A stretch of 9,775 nt of DNA from a bacterium. Its GTDB lineage: Bacteria; Patescibacteriota; Minisyncoccia; UBA6257; GWB1-50-10. The position numbers were made by a program, and so were the translations under genes. The notes beneath the pieces are model-generated. The model made no database searches and was not told where the DNA came from. It was given only the letters and a program-made list of their open reading frames with translations. Of this stretch, positions 1 to 6,365 are shown piece after piece (the stretch's first letter is position 1; each line of letters begins with the position of its first letter). Location of the stretch: positions 1-9,775 of the forward strand of contig JAJYXD010000039.1 of assembly GCA_021791135.1 (NCBI GenBank), in the 5' to 3' direction.

Positions 1-72
1 CGTCTCATGCTGGGAGGAAAGTTTCGTCTCGGATACTGGAAGACGCCGAAGGCCGGAGCGCGGACTTCATAA
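1..72 (+). CDS. Possible C-terminal tail of an upstream gene (partial)
   Basis: Frame 1 is open from the window edge to a TAA at 70-72 and would encode 23 residues ending in KTPKAGARTS. Codons such as CTC, GGA, AAG, GCG and CGT match those of the genes downstream, which is the only reason to prefer this frame. Frame 3 is also open, to a TGA at 78-80. The fragment is too short to assign a family and I do not recognise it. If real, it ends 12 nt before recO, so recO could be read through from it. Confidence 0.3.
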   Translation, partial: RLMLGGKFRLGYWKTPKAGARTS

Positions 73-78
73 TATGGT
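73..78 (+). promoter_or_regulatory. Weak -10-like hexamer in front of recO
   Basis: TATGGT ends 6 nt before the recO ATG, which would put the transcript start on the A of the start codon. That is the same geometry as the better promoters of glyS, the M16 protease, tatD and leuS in this window. No convincing -35 box is visible, so this may be chance and recO may simply be read from upstream. Confidence 0.25.
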
Positions 79-84
79 GACATC

Positions 85-603
85 ATGCAGGAATATGTAA
101 CCGACGCAATCGTACTCTCCATTCATTCCCGCGGCGAGGCGGATCGCGTGGTTGATTGTTACACGAAACAGCTTGGAAGAATCGAGGCGCGGATGATAGG
201 AGGCAGAAAGCCCCTTTCTAAACTTTCTCCGCACTGTGTTCCGGGCGGCTTCGTGACAATTCGTCTCGTGGAAAAAAATCAATTTACTCTCATTGACGCG
301 CTTCAACCCCCCCCTTTTCGACGTCTGACCCCGGCCTCGCTTCGCACGATCGCTCTTGTTCGGGCGCTTACGCCAAAAGGTGTTCCCGACAACCGCCTTT
401 GGGAGACGTTGAAACAGTCCCTGGAAGAGGCAAAAGGAGATGCGGGGACGCTCTTCCGGATTCTCGGGTACGATACGGCATCCGCTTCTTGTGAGGCGTG
501 CGGAGACACCCCCGTCTCCTTGTTTTCGGTTTCTCATCACGAATTTTTCTGTGACCGTTGCGGTGCTCGACTGTCCGAGGGCGACATAGTATATTGTTCA
601 TAA
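85..603 (+). CDS. recO: DNA repair protein RecO (short form)
   Basis: RecO helps RecF/RecR load RecA on SSB-coated DNA and anneals strands during gap repair. The N-terminal OB-fold part is clear: a 'TDAIVLSIHSRGEADRVV' stretch near residues 6-23, then LGRIEARMIGGRKPLSKLS near 30-48, matching the family pattern of an acidic GEADR loop followed by a basic GxRKPxSKL loop. A four-Cys zinc site is present at C136/C139 (CEAC) and C156/C159 (CDRC). The protein stops at residue 172, 13 residues after the last Cys. Typical RecO proteins run to about 240 residues, so most of the helical segment after the zinc site is missing. The start at 85 gives the expected N-terminus; there is no Shine-Dalgarno sequence. 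A run of eight C at 307-314 encodes Pro-Pro within PPPF. The next gene starts 3 nt after the stop, which implies co-transcription. Confidence 0.88.
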   Translation: MQEYVTDAIVLSIHSRGEADRVVDCYTKQLGRIEARMIGGRKPLSKLSPHCVPGGFVTIRLVEKNQFTLIDALQPPPFRRLTPASLRTIALVRALTPKGVPDNRLWETLKQSLEEAKGDAGTLFRILGYDTASASCEACGDTPVSLFSVSHHEFFCDRCGARLSEGDIVYCS

Positions 604-606
604 CGT

Positions 607-1194
607 ATGACGCTTCGTGATCTCGAAAAAAGAATCGAGGCTTTTCAAAAACAACGGCCGAGACGCACTGTTTTGCGGAGAAGGAAGAAAACAAACGATA
701 CCCCTCCGGACTGGCTCAAAAAAACACTTCTTATAGGAACGGGTGTAGGACTCGGTATCATCGCGTTGGGCGCTCTTTTCATCTTTATTTATATGAGTGC
801 GCCCCGCGGCGTAAGTGTTGACGTGTATACCGAAAAGAACGTGACAAGAGGAGTTCCGTTCGAGGTGTCGGTGAGTGTAACGAACAACGCGAACATGACG
901 CTTCAGGACGGGAGCATCACTCTGAATCTTCCCGCCGGACTCGTTGCGGCGGGACAATCAACCGATCCCTCGATCGTGACTGATAAGATCGGGGAGCTCA
1001 AGACCGGCGCGCTTTCGAAGAAAACCTACATGCTTGTACCCGTGGGAACAGAGGGGAGTACAGAAAAAATCACTGCGGTGTTCTCATACGAAACAAAGCC
1101 GGGATCGCGTTTTGAAACGGACAATGATATGAGCGTCACGATCGGCGGATCGGCAATCGCACTATCTCTGAAACAGCCGGATCAGGTGCTCTGA
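607..1194 (+). CDS. Membrane-anchored Ig-like/DUF11-like repeat protein, N-terminal part before an in-frame TGA
   Basis: This is the first part of a 607-codon frame (607-2430) that is interrupted at codon 196 by TGA. The N-terminus is a strongly basic cytoplasmic segment (residues 1-40, including RRRKK near 24-28). One transmembrane helix follows at about 41-63 (LLIGTGVGLG...FIFIY), then an external domain from about residue 68. That domain has the beta-sandwich pattern seen in DUF11/'conserved repeat' domains: an opening strand, 'RGVPFEVSVSVTNN', then a 'LPAGLVAAG' turn. A single-helix anchor with outward-facing beta domains suggests an envelope protein, possibly adhesive or structural, but no specific function can be assigned. 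The ATG lies 3 nt after the recO stop and has no Shine-Dalgarno site, so translation is probably coupled. As written, the product would end within the opening of the second domain. Confidence 0.7.
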   Translation: MTLRDLEKRIEAFQKQRPRRTVLRRRKKTNDTPPDWLKKTLLIGTGVGLGIIALGALFIFIYMSAPRGVSVDVYTEKNVTRGVPFEVSVSVTNNANMTLQDGSITLNLPAGLVAAGQSTDPSIVTDKIGELKTGALSKKTYMLVPVGTEGSTEKITAVFSYETKPGSRFETDNDMSVTIGGSAIALSLKQPDQVL

Positions 1195-1245
1195 GGATCG
1201 ACGTTCTCATTCGATATCGGTTATACGAACACCTCCGATACCGAT

Positions 1246-2430
1246 TTGAAAAACATCTCGCTTGAGACGACCTATCCCGACGGATTTCGTTTCGATTCGT
1301 CATCCGTCGCGCCCTCTTCTTTCACGAACTATTGGGAACTGGGTGATCTTCCCGCGCATGCGTCGGGAACGCTCACCATCTCGGGAAGATTCGGAGCAAC
1401 ATCGCAGTCGACATTCTCGATTCCGGTTAAAATCACCTCGAAGTTCGGGGGTAAGGAGTTCGAGCTTGCGAACGCATCGCTTGATGTGACCCCTTCCCCG
1501 TCGCCCTTGGAGCTTACGGTCGGAATCAACGGGCGTGATTCCTATGTCGCGAGCGTGGGAGATACGCTTGCCTACTCGATCCGCTATAAGAACGGGAGCG
1601 GTATCGCGCTTTCGAATCTCGCGCTTCGTGTCGCGCTTAGCGGGGAACTTTTCGATTTTTCTTCTCTTTCGGTCTCGGGCGCGTCGTATGATCCCTCTTC
1701 CCGAACGCTCACGTGGAACGCATCGAATCTTCCCGCGCTTCGTCTCGTCGATCCCGGAATGTCCGGAGAGGTGCATTTTTCAATCGCGCTTAAGGATCAA
1801 TTCAAATTGAGCCGCTTGAACGACAAAAATTACTATGTCCGCGCGACCGTGAGTGCGGATTCGCCTTCGGTACCGTATTATCTCTCCGCATCGCGCACCT
1901 CGGCGCAAATCCAGGTGGACACCAAGGTCTCGGGCGCCGTTTCGATTGCGGCACGAGCCTATTATCGCGATGCGTTGAGTCAGATTGCGAATGCGGGTTC
2001 GCTTCCTCCCAAGGTGGGACAGACGACGCAGTTTACCGTCCACTGGCTTCTGTCCGATTATGCGAATGACGCAAACAGCGTTGAGGCGCGGGCCATTCTT
2101 CCCGCCGGAGTACGATGGACCGGAGTTACAAAAACAAACGGCGATTCGGAGCCGCGATTCGATGCCGATTCGAATGAGGTGGTATGGAATGTTTCGAAAT
2201 TGTCCGCAAACCGCGGAGTACTTACCGATCCGCTTGAGGCGGCATTCCAGATAGAAGCCACGCCGGGCACGGGCCAGATCGGACAGTACGAAACGATACT
2301 TGGGAAGACGCGTCTTTCCGCGACCGACAGTTTTACCGGCGCCGCGCTCCAGGCAGTCGCTGATCCGCTCACGACTGCGCTTCCGTTTGACGACACCGTG
2401 AGTTCCGCACAGGGAATAGTAACGCAGTAA
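1246..2430 (+). CDS. Ig-like/DUF11-like repeat protein, C-terminal part after the in-frame TGA (same gene as 607-1194)
   Basis: The frame is the same as in 607-1194 and is open straight from 1195 to the TAA at 2428-2430. The first possible restart is a TTG at 1246 with no ribosome site and no domain boundary, so it is probably not a true start. I read this as the remainder of one gene. It holds about three more beta-sandwich units: codons about 183-297 (the one cut by the TGA), 299-438 (opening PLELTVGING) and 443-585 (opening AVSIAARAYY). Each carries the recurring 'xG-x-x-FxxxxxYxN' strand, for example GSTFSFDIGYTN and VGDTLAYSIRYKN, and an 'LP' turn such as ILPAGVRWTG. No sortase motif, second membrane helix or catalytic motif is visible. 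Codon use is uniform across the TGA, which suggests a recent mutation, a sequencing error or readthrough and not old decay. Confidence 0.65.
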   Translation: MKNISLETTYPDGFRFDSSSVAPSSFTNYWELGDLPAHASGTLTISGRFGATSQSTFSIPVKITSKFGGKEFELANASLDVTPSPSPLELTVGINGRDSYVASVGDTLAYSIRYKNGSGIALSNLALRVALSGELFDFSSLSVSGASYDPSSRTLTWNASNLPALRLVDPGMSGEVHFSIALKDQFKLSRLNDKNYYVRATVSADSPSVPYYLSASRTSAQIQVDTKVSGAVSIAARAYYRDALSQIANAGSLPPKVGQTTQFTVHWLLSDYANDANSVEARAILPAGVRWTGVTKTNGDSEPRFDADSNEVVWNVSKLSANRGVLTDPLEAAFQIEATPGTGQIGQYETILGKTRLSATDSFTGAALQAVADPLTTALPFDDTVSSAQGIVTQ

Positions 2431-2443
2431 CAAATCATCGGAA

Positions 2444-2469
2444 GCCGGGCCTCCGCGAGGAAGCCCGGC
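2444..2469 (+). terminator. GC-rich hairpin closing the recO / repeat-protein unit
   Basis: GCCGGGC (2444-2450) pairs perfectly with GCCCGGC (2463-2469). An alternative inner pairing CCTC/GAGG (2450-2453 with 2457-2460) can also form. It starts 13 nt after the stop codon. The trailing sequence is CTCCTTTCG, with only a short T run, so termination is likely but not textbook. The right side resembles the hairpin after glyS (shared CCCGGCCTCCT). Confidence 0.65.
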
Positions 2470-2499
2470 CTCCTTTCGTTATGATAATCTCGCTGTTCG

Positions 2500-2528
2500 T
2501 TGTAAATCGGTATCTATTCGTTTAGAAT
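2500..2528 (+). promoter_or_regulatory. Sigma-70-type promoter for glyS
   Basis: TTGTAA (2500-2505), a 17-nt spacer and TAGAAT (2523-2528). The -10 box ends 6 nt before the glyS ATG, so the expected transcript start is at about 2535, the first base of the start codon. This predicts a leaderless mRNA and agrees with the absence of a Shine-Dalgarno sequence. Confidence 0.6.
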
Positions 2529-2534
2529 CTCCTT

Positions 2535-3911
2535 ATGGATTCATTCGAAAAAATCGCCTCGCTCGCGAAGCGTCGCGGCTTTATCTATCCCGGCTCCGAG
2601 ATTTACGGCGGACTCGCGGGTACGTGGGATTACGGTCCTCTTGGTACCGAACTGAAACGGAATCTCAAAAACGAGTTTTGGCGATCGATGGTGCAGTTTC
2701 GCGACGACGTAGTGGGTATCGATGCGGCGATCGTAATGAACCCGAAGGTATGGGAGGCCTCGGGGCATCTGGAGTCGTTCTCCGATCCGCTCGTAGAGTG
2801 TAAAAAATGTCATCATCGATTCCGCGCGGATCAGCTTGAAAAATCCGTATGTCCGGACTGCAGCGGAGAGCTTACCGCACCGAAACAATTCAACCTGATG
2901 GTTGAGACCTACCTCGGTGTCGTCGAGGGAGAAAAGCTCAAGACATATCTCCGCGGCGAGATTACCCAGGGCGTGCACGTGAACTTTAAGAATGTGCTCT
3001 CCTCGACGCGCGTGAAACTGCCGTTCGGAATTGCACAGATCGGAAAGGCATTCAGAAATGAAATTACCCCGGGAGGATTTACGTTCCGATCGCGCGAGTT
3101 CGAGCAGATGGAACTCCAGTTTTACGTTCATCCCGTTAGAAATAAGACATGGAACATGTCTGCCTATCAATCTCCGATTGATAGGATTTCTAACGGGATA
3201 AACCCGAAAGAGATAGATTCTATGGATTGGTTTGAATACTGGAAAGAAGAGCGTCTCAAGTGGTATTACTCGCTTGGCATGAAGAAAGAGAATCTCCATT
3301 TCAAGGAGCACGCGAAGGATGAGCTTGCGCACTATGCGCGCGCCGCGTTCGATATTGAGTATCGGGTGGACGGCGCATGGAAGGAGATGGAAGGGATCCA
3401 TCATCGCGGCGACTGGGACGTAAAGCGTCATCAGGAGTTTTCAAAAGAAGATATGACCTACTTCGACGAGGAGACGAAAGAGCGGTATCTCCCGTATATC
3501 ATCGAAACATCGGGCGGCGTGGATCGGGCGACACTCTTCTTCCTTATCGATGCGTATGAAGAGGAGAAACTCGAAGGAGGGGACGAGCGGACGGTATTAA
3601 AACTTCATCCGAAGCTCGCGCCCCGCAAGGCGGCGGTATTTCCGCTTCTTGCGAATAAGCCCGATCTCGTGAAGCTCGCGAAGACGATTCACGACGATCT
3701 GAAAAAAGAATTTGTGGTGACCTGGGACGATCGCGGGAATATCGGCAAGCGCTATCGCGCGCAGGATGAGGCCGGAACCCCGTTTTGTATCACCGTGGAC
3801 TTCAATAGCTTGGAAAAAAATGACGTCACCGTCCGCGATCGCGACTCAATGAAACAGGATCGCGTTTCTATTAAAGAGCTTAAGAGTTATCTCGTAGAAA
3901 AATTGAAGTAG
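2535..3911 (+). CDS. glyQS: Glycyl-tRNA synthetase, single-chain class II type
   Basis: Charges tRNA-Gly with glycine in the cytoplasm; this is the homodimeric GRS1/GlyQS form, not the alpha/beta form. Visible landmarks: the N-terminal RRGFIYPGSEIYGGLAGTWDYGPLG segment (residues about 13-37); a zinc ribbon C89/C92/C106/C109; motif 2 around FRNE (173-176) followed by SREFEQMEL (186-194); a motif 3 region written ETSGGVDRATL, where many relatives have EPSxGxDR; and an anticodon-binding domain starting near HPKLAPRKAAVFPLL. Total length is 458 residues. Between residues 200 and about 229 there is an insertion that relatives lack. Family members pass within a few residues from 'FxxxP' to 'WxEYWxxERLxWY', while here about 25 extra residues (PVRN...ISNGI...) intervene. 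At DNA level this is a nested palindrome (3130-3199). The frame is kept and all catalytic motifs are intact, so the enzyme is probably functional. It has its own promoter and a hairpin after the stop. Confidence 0.96.
   Translation: MDSFEKIASLAKRRGFIYPGSEIYGGLAGTWDYGPLGTELKRNLKNEFWRSMVQFRDDVVGIDAAIVMNPKVWEASGHLESFSDPLVECKKCHHRFRADQLEKSVCPDCSGELTAPKQFNLMVETYLGVVEGEKLKTYLRGEITQGVHVNFKNVLSSTRVKLPFGIAQIGKAFRNEITPGGFTFRSREFEQMELQFYVHPVRNKTWNMSAYQSPIDRISNGINPKEIDSMDWFEYWKEERLKWYYSLGMKKENLHFKEHAKDELAHYARAAFDIEYRVDGAWKEMEGIHHRGDWDVKRHQEFSKEDMTYFDEETKERYLPYIIETSGGVDRATLFFLIDAYEEEKLEGGDERTVLKLHPKLAPRKAAVFPLLANKPDLVKLAKTIHDDLKKEFVVTWDDRGNIGKRYRAQDEAGTPFCITVDFNSLEKNDVTVRDRDSMKQDRVSIKELKSYLVEKLK
3130..3199. 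repeat. 70-bp nested palindromic element inserted in frame in glyS
   Basis: Outer arms ATCCCGTTAGAAAT (3130-3143) and ATTTCTAACGGGAT (3186-3199) are a perfect 14-bp inverted repeat. Inside are two further perfect hairpins: AGACATG/CATGTCT (3145-3151 and 3155-3161, 3-nt loop) and CCTATCAATC/GATTGATAGG (3163-3172 and 3176-3185, 3-nt loop). Of 70 bases, 62 can pair, leaving only A3144, G3162 and the two 3-nt loops, so the strand could fold into a three-way junction. It encodes GlyRS residues 200-222 without a stop. The arm core TCCCGTTAGA recurs in the element at 6366-6492. No transposase lies in the window, so any mobility is inferred. Confidence 0.85.
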
Positions 3912-3924
3912 GAAAGAAAGATTA

Positions 3925-3957
3925 GAGGCCGGGGCACCCGTGAGGCGCCCCGGCCTC
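3925..3957 (+). terminator. Strong hairpin after glyS, probable terminator
   Basis: GAGGCCGGGGC (3925-3935) and GCCCCGGCCTC (3947-3957) form a perfect 11-bp, very GC-rich stem with an 11-nt loop, 13 nt after the glyS stop. What follows is CTCGTAATTTC, without a clear T run. Position and stability suggest a transcript end or 3'-end protection. Its right arm shares GGCCTCCT with the hairpin at 2444-2469. Confidence 0.65.
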
Positions 3958-3969
3958 CTCGTAATTTCT

Positions 3970-4005
3970 ATAACACTTCCCTTACGATCGTAAGGGAAGT
4001 GTTAT
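3970..4005. repeat. Perfect 36-bp palindrome
   Basis: The 18 bases 3970-3987 (starting ATAACACTTCCC) are the exact reverse complement of 3988-4005 (ending GGGAAGTGTTAT), with no spacer and centre ACGATCGT. It lies in the 169-nt non-coding gap between glyS and the M16 protease gene, about 38 nt upstream of the protease promoter. It could be a dimeric-protein binding site, a cruciform or a short repeat element. It is not followed by a T run, so a simple terminator is less likely. Confidence 0.85.
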
Positions 4006-4006
4006 G

Positions 4007-4023
4007 TCAAGGCCCGGCCTTGA
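4007..4023. repeat. 17-bp inverted repeat next to the 36-bp palindrome
   Basis: TCAAGGCC (4007-4014) and GGCCTTGA (4016-4023) are exact reverse complements around a single C at 4015. One base (G4006) separates it from the preceding 36-bp palindrome, so the two probably belong to one composite element. It ends 19 nt before the -35 box of the M16 protease promoter. Confidence 0.75.
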
Positions 4024-4042
4024 TAGATTGATTGATGCTGAC

Positions 4043-4071
4043 TTGGTGTTCCCGGAAAAAGAGGGTATGAT
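4043..4071 (+). promoter_or_regulatory. Sigma-70-type promoter for the M16 protease / permease operon
   Basis: TTGGTG (4043-4048), 17-nt spacer, TATGAT (4066-4071). The predicted transcript start is near 4078, three bases before the ATG at 4081, so the leader is too short for a ribosome binding site and none is seen (GAGGG at 4061-4065 is too far from the ATG). Confidence 0.55.
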
Positions 4072-4080
4072 GCTCGTTAT

Positions 4081-5352
4081 ATGAAAGAAGTGATACGAAC
4101 CAAGTTGAAGAACGGGCTTCGGGTTATTCTCGTGCCGAAGAAGGGGAGCTTGGCGACGACCGTGATGGTGATGGTCGAGGCGGGATCGAAGTACGAAACG
4201 AAAGAGATAAACGGCATCTCGCATTTTTTGGAGCACATGTGCTTCAAGGGCACGAAGGATCGTCCGCGCCCGATCGACATTGCATCCGAGCTCGACGCCT
4301 TGGGAGCGCAGTATAATGCCTTCACCGGCCAGGAGTTCACCGCCTATTACGCGAAGGCAAAAAACGAAAATTTTCACTCGATCCTTAATGTTGTATCCGA
4401 CCTCTATCTGAATCCCATGTTCGATCCGGCGGAGATTGAAAAAGAGAAGGGGGTAATTATCGAAGAGCTTAATATGTACGAAGATACGCCGGCGCGGCAC
4501 GTACACGATATCTTTACGGAGCTTATGTACGGCGATCAGCCGGCCGGATGGAACGTAGGAGGAAAAAAGGAGGTGATACAAAAACTTACCCGTGAGGATT
4601 TTATCAAATATCGAGGCGTTCACTATCTCCCGCAATCGACGGTGATGGTTATAGCGGGCGGATTCAATCCGAAAAACGCCATCAAAAAGATCGAAGAGCA
4701 TTTTTCCATTTTTGCGAAAGGAGCGAAGAATCAGAAGCGAAAAGTCGTCGAGTCGCAGAAAAAACCGCAGGAACTGGTCCGTTTTAAGGAATCCGATCAG
4801 ACACATCTGGTGCTTGGGTTTCGCGCCTGCGACACGCACGACGAACGAAGGTTCGCGCTCGAAGTCATGGCGGAAATCTTGGGAGGCGGAATGAGTTCGC
4901 GCCTTTTCCAGAGTATCCGGGAGGAACTCGGTGCCGCGTACTACGTCCATGCGGATACGAATCTTCTCTCCGATCACGGAAACTTCTTTATGGGCGCCGG
5001 CGCGGAGCATTCGAAACTCGAGTCCGTGATCAAGGCGGCGCTCCTCGAATTCTCGCGCATGAAACGGGATAAGGTGAGTGTCCAGGATCTTAAGAAGGCG
5101 AAAGAACATCTTCTCGGAAATCTCTTTCTCTCGCTCGAAACCTCGGACGAGCTCGCAAACTTCTATTCGATCGAGGAGGTGATGGGAATCAAACTTTCGT
5201 CCCCCGAGGCGCTCGCAAAGAAGATTCGGGCGGTTACGGCCGAGGAGGTGCGTTCCGTCGCGCGGACGTTCGTAAAAAACGACCGTCTGAATCTTGCCGT
5301 CATTGGACCGTTTCGGAACAAAAGCTTTCTTGATATACTGAAGGTGGAATGA
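4081..5352 (+). CDS. M16-family zinc protease (processing peptidase-like)
   Basis: The protein has 423 residues, the usual size of bacterial single-chain M16B peptidases related to the mitochondrial processing peptidase beta subunit, PqqL and B. subtilis YmxG/MlpA. The inverted zinc motif HxxEH is present as HFLEH (residues 48-52), and the distal glutamate ligand lies in IIEEL at E128/E129, the expected spacing of about 76 residues. The C-terminal half carries the partner-domain signature GGGMSSRLFQSIREELGAAYY (about 265-286), with the conserved Arg and Tyr used in substrate binding. No signal peptide or transmembrane helix is visible, so it is probably cytoplasmic. It likely degrades or processes peptides; the substrate is unknown. 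Its TGA stop overlaps the ATG of the permease gene (4-nt overlap), so the two are translationally coupled. The start is set by the typical KTKLxNGLRVxLVP-like opening. Confidence 0.94.
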   Translation: MKEVIRTKLKNGLRVILVPKKGSLATTVMVMVEAGSKYETKEINGISHFLEHMCFKGTKDRPRPIDIASELDALGAQYNAFTGQEFTAYYAKAKNENFHSILNVVSDLYLNPMFDPAEIEKEKGVIIEELNMYEDTPARHVHDIFTELMYGDQPAGWNVGGKKEVIQKLTREDFIKYRGVHYLPQSTVMVIAGGFNPKNAIKKIEEHFSIFAKGAKNQKRKVVESQKKPQELVRFKESDQTHLVLGFRACDTHDERRFALEVMAEILGGGMSSRLFQSIREELGAAYYVHADTNLLSDHGNFFMGAGAEHSKLESVIKAALLEFSRMKRDKVSVQDLKKAKEHLLGNLFLSLETSDELANFYSIEEVMGIKLSSPEALAKKIRAVTAEEVRSVARTFVKNDRLNLAVIGPFRNKSFLDILKVE

Positions 5353-6365
5353 CCAATCCGTCGATCCGGCACATCGAAATACACTGGGCTACCCTGTGGC
5401 GTGTCTTTATTTTTGTCGCGCTCGTCGCGCTCCTGTACTTTGCGAGATCGGCGTTCGCCGTGCTGGTCTTGGGCGTTGTGATTTCTCTCGGCATCGAACC
5501 CCTGGTGGAGTTTTTAAGCGAAAAGTTAAAGATAGGAAGAACGCTTGGGGTGGTTGCGGTACTCGTGTTCGTGCTCTCAATTCTCGCGACCTCTCTCTAC
5601 CTCGTCGTTCCCGTAGTGCTTCATGAAATCGGGGGATTTGTCGTGCATCTTACGGAAACCCTGTCCTCGATTCCCGGAATCACCATCCCGGATATCAGCA
5701 TGCAAAACCTCGGGCTCGACGGAATCCTGAATCTTGTGGGGAACGGAGAGTCGATCTCGATGGTTATTTCAAAAATATTCAAGGCACTCGCGTTGTTTTT
5801 CGGAACGATCGTGATCACGCTCTATCTCTCGATCCAGAAAGAGGGGACGGAAAAGATGCTGAAGGTCATTCTCCCCGCCGCGTACGAGCGGCCGACGATT
5901 GCGGTCTTTGAGGGATTCAAAAAAAAAATGCGCCGATGGCTCGGCACGCAGGTGGTATTGAGCGTGTTTATAGGACTTTCGGCGTGGCTCGGCATGTGGC
6001 TTATCGGCGTGCGTTATCCGCTCGTACTCGGGCTTCTTGCGGCGATACTTGAGGTTGTTCCCATAATAGGTCCGATTGTCGCCGGTTCCGCCGCGTTCTT
6101 CGTCGCCTCAACGGATTCGCTCGGTCTCGGTCTCTACGTGATACTCTTTTTCTTCGTGCTACAGCAGTTCGAAAACCACGTACTGGTGCCGCTTGTAATG
6201 GGAAAGAGCATGAAGGTCCATCCCGTTCTGGTTGTCGTGTCGCTCCTTGTGGGAGGAGAAATCGCCGGTTTCATCGGAATTCTTCTTTCCATTCCGATCG
6301 CGGTACTGGTACAGGAGATATTCGATCACGTTGCGGCGCATAAAGAACAGAACGAACTCTCGTAA
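5349..6365 (+). CDS. AI-2E / UPF0118-family membrane transporter
   Basis: A 338-residue polytopic membrane protein of the family containing TqsA, YdgG and PerM. Hydrophobic segments are visible at about residues 17-50, 66-92, 142-162, 202-222, 224-252, 259-280 and 290-325, with a soluble-looking stretch at about 93-140. Family signatures are present in the second half: EVVPIIGPIVAG (235-246), FENHVLVPLVMGKSMKVHP (274-292) and LLVGGEIAGFIGILLSIPIA (299-318). Family members export small molecules such as autoinducer-2 or act in ion transport; the substrate cannot be told from sequence. The ATG overlaps the upstream protease stop as ATGA. AAGGTGG at 5341-5347 is the best Shine-Dalgarno-like stretch in the window, although very close to the start. 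Coupling with a peptidase could indicate export of a processed peptide, but this is speculation. Confidence 0.93.
   Translation: MTNPSIRHIEIHWATLWRVFIFVALVALLYFARSAFAVLVLGVVISLGIEPLVEFLSEKLKIGRTLGVVAVLVFVLSILATSLYLVVPVVLHEIGGFVVHLTETLSSIPGITIPDISMQNLGLDGILNLVGNGESISMVISKIFKALALFFGTIVITLYLSIQKEGTEKMLKVILPAAYERPTIAVFEGFKKKMRRWLGTQVVLSVFIGLSAWLGMWLIGVRYPLVLGLLAAILEVVPIIGPIVAGSAAFFVASTDSLGLGLYVILFFFVLQQFENHVLVPLVMGKSMKVHPVLVVVSLLVGGEIAGFIGILLSIPIAVLVQEIFDHVAAHKEQNELS

Noticed and set aside
307..314. C8 tract in recO as a phase-variation switch
   Set aside because: The frame is intact and encodes Pro-Pro plus the start of a third Pro codon; recO is not a typical phase-variable gene, and one short tract is not enough evidence.
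1192..1194. Alternative genetic code with TGA read as glycine (SR1/Gracilibacteria type)
   Set aside because: TGA ends the M16 protease at the expected family length and overlaps the next ATG as ATGA. No other recognised gene in the window has an internal TGA, and GGA/GGC/GGG/GGT serve Gly throughout.
1192..1230. Selenocysteine insertion at the TGA
   Set aside because: The position lies in an Ig-like domain opening with no catalytic Cys equivalent. I see no convincing stem-loop directly after the codon and no Sec machinery in the window.
3130..3199. CRISPR repeat or tRNA-like gene
   Set aside because: There is no regularly spaced repeat array. The fold has two inner hairpins but no anticodon arm, T-loop sequence or CCA end.
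4004..4084. 26-codon small ORF overlapping the M16 start as ATGA
   Set aside because: It begins inside the 36-bp palindrome, runs through the second inverted repeat and the promoter boxes, and has no ribosome site; it is probably chance.
3982..5109. Long open frame antisense to the M16 protease
   Set aside because: It mirrors a strongly conserved gene, its translation is rich in Arg, His and Phe without family features, and such shadows are expected from the codon bias here.
5349..6365. Autoinducer-2 exporter as a specific function for the permease
   Set aside because: Family membership is clear, but substrates differ across UPF0118 proteins and there is no luxS or quorum-sensing gene in the window.
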